DNA of 64,000 nt from Pomphorhynchus laevis (taxonomy: Eukaryota > Acanthocephala > Palaeacanthocephala > Echinorhynchida > Pomphorhynchidae), in assembly GCA_012934845.2 (NCBI GenBank), contig WNNJ02000618.1:92435-156434 (forward strand). The letters run 5' to 3'. The stretch's first letter is position 1, and each line of letters starts with the position of its first letter. Below, piece by piece: positions 61,510 to 64,000 of this stretch. A model generated the notes under the pieces. That model did no database searches and had not been told where the DNA came from. It worked only from the letters and a program-made list of their open reading frames with translations. The translations under genes and the position numbers were made by a program.

Positions 61510-64000
61510 CAGTATCCAGTTTGAATTTTGCTAGTTCGTCTGGAAAAGGTAGTTTCAACAGTCATTCATCGCAACTCTTCAATAGTGTTAGTTTCAATTC
61601 TGATCTGGGACACTTAGTTTCATTCAGCAAATTATTCACCGTTCCTAGTAATCCCTTACCACAACCCACACGCTATTTATCGATTGGGTATTCTAATCTT
61701 CGTAGTTTGCCTGCTCAAATAGTGGAGTTGAAGTATCACATGCTTTCTCATTCGTATGACATTTTCTGCGTTGCTGAGTCCTGGTTGCATCAATATATTG
61801 TCGATACCACTGTGAACATTCCTGGTTTTCGCCTTATACGAAGCGACAGGATATCAGGTAGGCGAGGTGGCGGTGTCGCCGCGTATGTCAGAGAAAATTT
61901 CCTCATATCTGAGGTGTTGAATATTTGTGACCCTTGTGGGTCTTTTGAGACTCTATGCTTCCGTATTGATCACTCAGCGACCAGTATGAATTTTTGCGTC
62001 GTGTATCGATCTCCGTCAGTAATTGCAGACACTAATCAACTAAAACTTATTTTACAATCGGTATGTTCCTCCCCTCACTTTATTCTTTTGGGCGATTTTA
62101 ATCTTCCACGATCTAGATGGTCAGACTATGTCTTTTCTGATGGTAGTTCCACGGAAAGGGAAATATCTGAGTTCCTTGCTGAGGAACTCATGCTGATTCA
62201 GCATTTACAAGAACCAACTTGCTTAACTTCAAGATCGGATTCGGTACTTGATCTGGTGTTTTCCAGATATGTAGGAGACATAATCCAAGTTGATCATCTC
62301 CCTCCTTTAGGAAGTAGTGACCACTGCTTGCTCTCCTTGACGGCTGTCCCTTATTCCAGATTCTGTCCACCTTGTTCAAAAACTTACAAACGTCATTGGT
62401 CGAAAGTGAGAAGAGAAGATGTTTTGAGAGTTTACAACCAATTCCCGTGTACTTTTATGAACACGGACAAGCTATCATTGAATATGATCACTGATTACCT
62501 ACATAAATTATCTGATATTCTTGCCCCTATGCGCGAATCCTCTTATGCTGCTAAGTCACCTGCATGGATAGATTCCAACGTCAGACAACTAATAATTTCA
62601 AGAAATTGTTTATGGAAGCTTCAGCGTTCTGATTCTAGTTTCTCTGCCAGATATAAATATGTTCGAAATCTTTGTACTAGAGTGAAAGCAACAAAACGAT
62701 GTGCATTCGAATCGTATATCGCTAATAATGTAACACGGAATCCAAAACTATTCTGGGCCTATGTTCGTCGCAACAGAACCCTTAATACAGAAATCAAGTA
62801 TGTCCTTAATGCGGAGGGATGTATGATAACTTCTCAGAGTGGTATTGTGGAATGCCTTGCTACGTCTTTTTCGATACCGACAAATAATTCACAAAGAGCT
62901 TCTATCACTTCGCATGGTGTAGCATTAAAGCAATCTTCGCGTTTTCTTCCAGTAACGATTAGTGAGATTGTAAGTCAGCTTGATCAGCTTGACCCATTTA
63001 GCTCTACTGGCCCTGATGACATTTCTCCGTTTCTCTTGAAGAATTTATCTAGATATTTGGCTCCTTCCCTTCTTGCTATTTTTGAGAACAGTTTGACCAG
63101 TGGATGTGTTCCTGAAGTCTGGAAAACTGCCATCGTAGTTCCGATCCCAAAGAAAACCATTGCAACGGCTTGTACTGACTATAGACCAATCAGCCTGACT
63201 AGTTCTCTATGCAAAGTGCTTGAAAAGTTGATCGCCACCCGGATCAGGCATCACTTGAGGGAACTCGGAATAATGTCGTCTTCTCAGCACGGTTTCCTCC
63301 CTGGTCGTTCCTGCTTAACAAACTTATTGACTTCACGCGAAATGTGGGTTGAGGCGGTCAGTCGCGGCCAATCAATTAATGTGGTATTCATTGACTTTTC
63401 AAGAGCATTCGATCGGGTGCCGCATGAGAGCTTGGTAGCATTACTATTTAACTACGGCATTCCTGTAATGTTGTGTAATTGGATTCAAGATTTCCTACGT
63501 CATCGTTTCTTTAGGGTGAGAGTTGGCACCCATCTTTCCACTTCCAGACGCGTTTACTGTGGTGTTCCGCAAGGTACCGTACTAGGACCTCTGCTGTTTA
63601 TTGTGTTCCTTAACGATTTGTTGCTGCGGATTCAGAGTCCCTGTCTTGCTTTTGCTGACGACCTCAAAATATGGTCTGTAGATGATATTGATCCGCTTGG
63701 CATTTCCCTGCAGGAAGACCTTAAGGAAATATATCAATGGAGTGAGGCTACTGGTATGAAGATCAATGTTGACAAATGCGGCCACATGAAATTAGGAAGG
63801 CGTTGCGATGACCGTCGTTTTCGCCTCGGAACTTCAATTCTTAATGTCGTCATGGAGTATAGGGATCTGGGTGTCATGGTGCATAGGACATTGAAATCCC
63901 GATCAAATACAGAGTTTGCCCATAGCAAGGCGTTGCGAGCTATGTACTGCGTCAAAAATGCATTTAATCGTATTAATCCATACGTCTTCAAACGGCTTTA
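61431..64000 (+). CDS. LINE D ORF2, second copy, 3' end outside window
   Basis: The frame is open from the ATG at 61431 to the last base. It carries the full endonuclease and the RT core with FADD. Two amino-acid differences from D3 are visible: QHLQEP for QHVQEP, and QLIISRN for QLISSRN. Neither touches a catalytic residue. The tail domain is off the window. Confidence 0.9.
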   Translation, partial: MHTKFSGCQVAPSSSLESHNDQQRHLAVSSLNFASSSGKGSFNSHSSQLFNSVSFNSDLGHLVSFSKLFTVPSNPLPQPTRYLSIGYSNLRSLPAQIVELKYHMLSHSYDIFCVAESWLHQYIVDTTVNIPGFRLIRSDRISGRRGGGVAAYVRENFLISEVLNICDPCGSFETLCFRIDHSATSMNFCVVYRSPSVIADTNQLKLILQSVCSSPHFILLGDFNLPRSRWSDYVFSDGSSTEREISEFLAEELMLIQHLQEPTCLTSRSDSVLDLVFSRYVGDIIQVDHLPPLGSSDHCLLSLTAVPYSRFCPPCSKTYKRHWSKVRREDVLRVYNQFPCTFMNTDKLSLNMITDYLHKLSDILAPMRESSYAAKSPAWIDSNVRQLIISRNCLWKLQRSDSSFSARYKYVRNLCTRVKATKRCAFESYIANNVTRNPKLFWAYVRRNRTLNTEIKYVLNAEGCMITSQSGIVECLATSFSIPTNNSQRASITSHGVALKQSSRFLPVTISEIVSQLDQLDPFSSTGPDDISPFLLKNLSRYLAPSLLAIFENSLTSGCVPEVWKTAIVVPIPKKTIATACTDYRPISLTSSLCKVLEKLIATRIRHHLRELGIMSSSQHGFLPGRSCLTNLLTSREMWVEAVSRGQSINVVFIDFSRAFDRVPHESLVALLFNYGIPVMLCNWIQDFLRHRFFRVRVGTHLSTSRRVYCGVPQGTVLGPLLFIVFLNDLLLRIQSPCLAFADDLKIWSVDDIDPLGISLQEDLKEIYQWSEATGMKINVDKCGHMKLGRRCDDRRFRLGTSILNVVMEYRDLGVMVHRTLKSRSNTEFAHSKALRAMYCVKNAFNRINPYVFKRL

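Larger units (their letters stand above)
55231..64000 (+). repeat. Head-to-tail tandem array, period 4,674 bp
   Basis: Unit 1 is 55231-59904 and unit 2 starts at 59905 and runs off the window. Each unit is a 327-bp C fragment followed by a complete D LINE. By eye I find only two differences between the units: 57529 G versus 62203 T, and 57923-57924 AG versus TT-type change at the corresponding site (Ser to Ile). The array is very young, or an assembly duplicate. Confidence 0.9.
60239..64000 (+). mobile_element. LINE copy D4 (second array unit), cut by window end
   Basis: D4 repeats D3 from its leader onward. It reaches the RT thumb at base 64000 (PYVFKRL). Whether it ends in a third C fragment lies outside the window. 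Confidence 0.92.

Noticed and set aside
1-64000. LTR retroelements, CRISPR arrays, bacterial operon signals, rRNA genes
   Set aside because: I looked for paired long terminal repeats, protease/integrase motifs, regular spacer repeats and conserved rRNA strings and found none. The window is eukaryotic repeat DNA.

Overview
This is a eukaryotic, AT-rich, intergenic stretch from an invertebrate animal (an arthropod is plausible, but nothing fixes the taxon). I see no intact host gene, no rRNA or convincing tRNA gene, no CRISPR and no operon. Almost everything recognisable is transposon: several families of APE-type LINEs, one LINE with a restriction-like endonuclease (RLE), two Penelope-like (PLE) pieces with the GIY-YIG nuclease in front of the RT, and one decayed Mutator-like (MULE) DNA transposase. 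I recognised no LTR retroelement. The only host-derived trace is a calmodulin-like pseudogene near 3.8 kb.

Family labels used here are my own. A = L2/CR1-like LINE ending in a T-run. C, D, H, I, J, M = related CR1-like LINEs with a zinc/RRM-type ORF1, several ending in (TAA)n. E = LINE with a CCHC gag-like ORF1. F = LINE known only from 3' pieces. G = short AT-rich dispersed repeat.

Layout: 1-2.3 kb A1, abutting E1 on the minus strand (to 3.66 kb); 3.7-3.9 kb calmodulin-like pseudogene; 4.3-7.8 kb scrambled ORF1/ORF2 pieces of E in both orientations; 8.2-9.7 kb MULE transposase (minus); 10.0-14.5 kb A-type and C-type fragments, then A2; 15.4-17.5 kb G repeat and two F 3' ends; 18-22 kb E pieces; 22-28.9 kb a three-level nest (A3 inside D1 inside E6); 29-31 kb small LINE and PLE pieces and an isolated LINE ORF1; 32.7-35.8 kb the RLE-type LINE (minus), one reading frame with only two stops; 36.5-39.1 kb the main PLE copy; 39.6-42.9 kb H and 42.9-46.2 kb I, tail to tail; 46.5-51.3 kb J carrying A4; 51.3-54 kb C2; 54.9-64 kb a head-to-tail array of family D, whose copies have complete ORF1 and ORF2 and are nearly identical.

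The most unusual signal is structural. The window has many short perfect or near-perfect inverted repeats (arms about 10-26 bp, loops mostly 3-15 nt), often at the 5' truncation point of a LINE copy or at a junction between fragments. Short direct duplications occur at similar places. Where a sister copy is available the fold-back is derived. The D array adds a 327-bp block that matches, base for base, part of C2 about 2.1 kb upstream. Together this looks like repeated template switching or snap-back synthesis during LINE integration or break repair.
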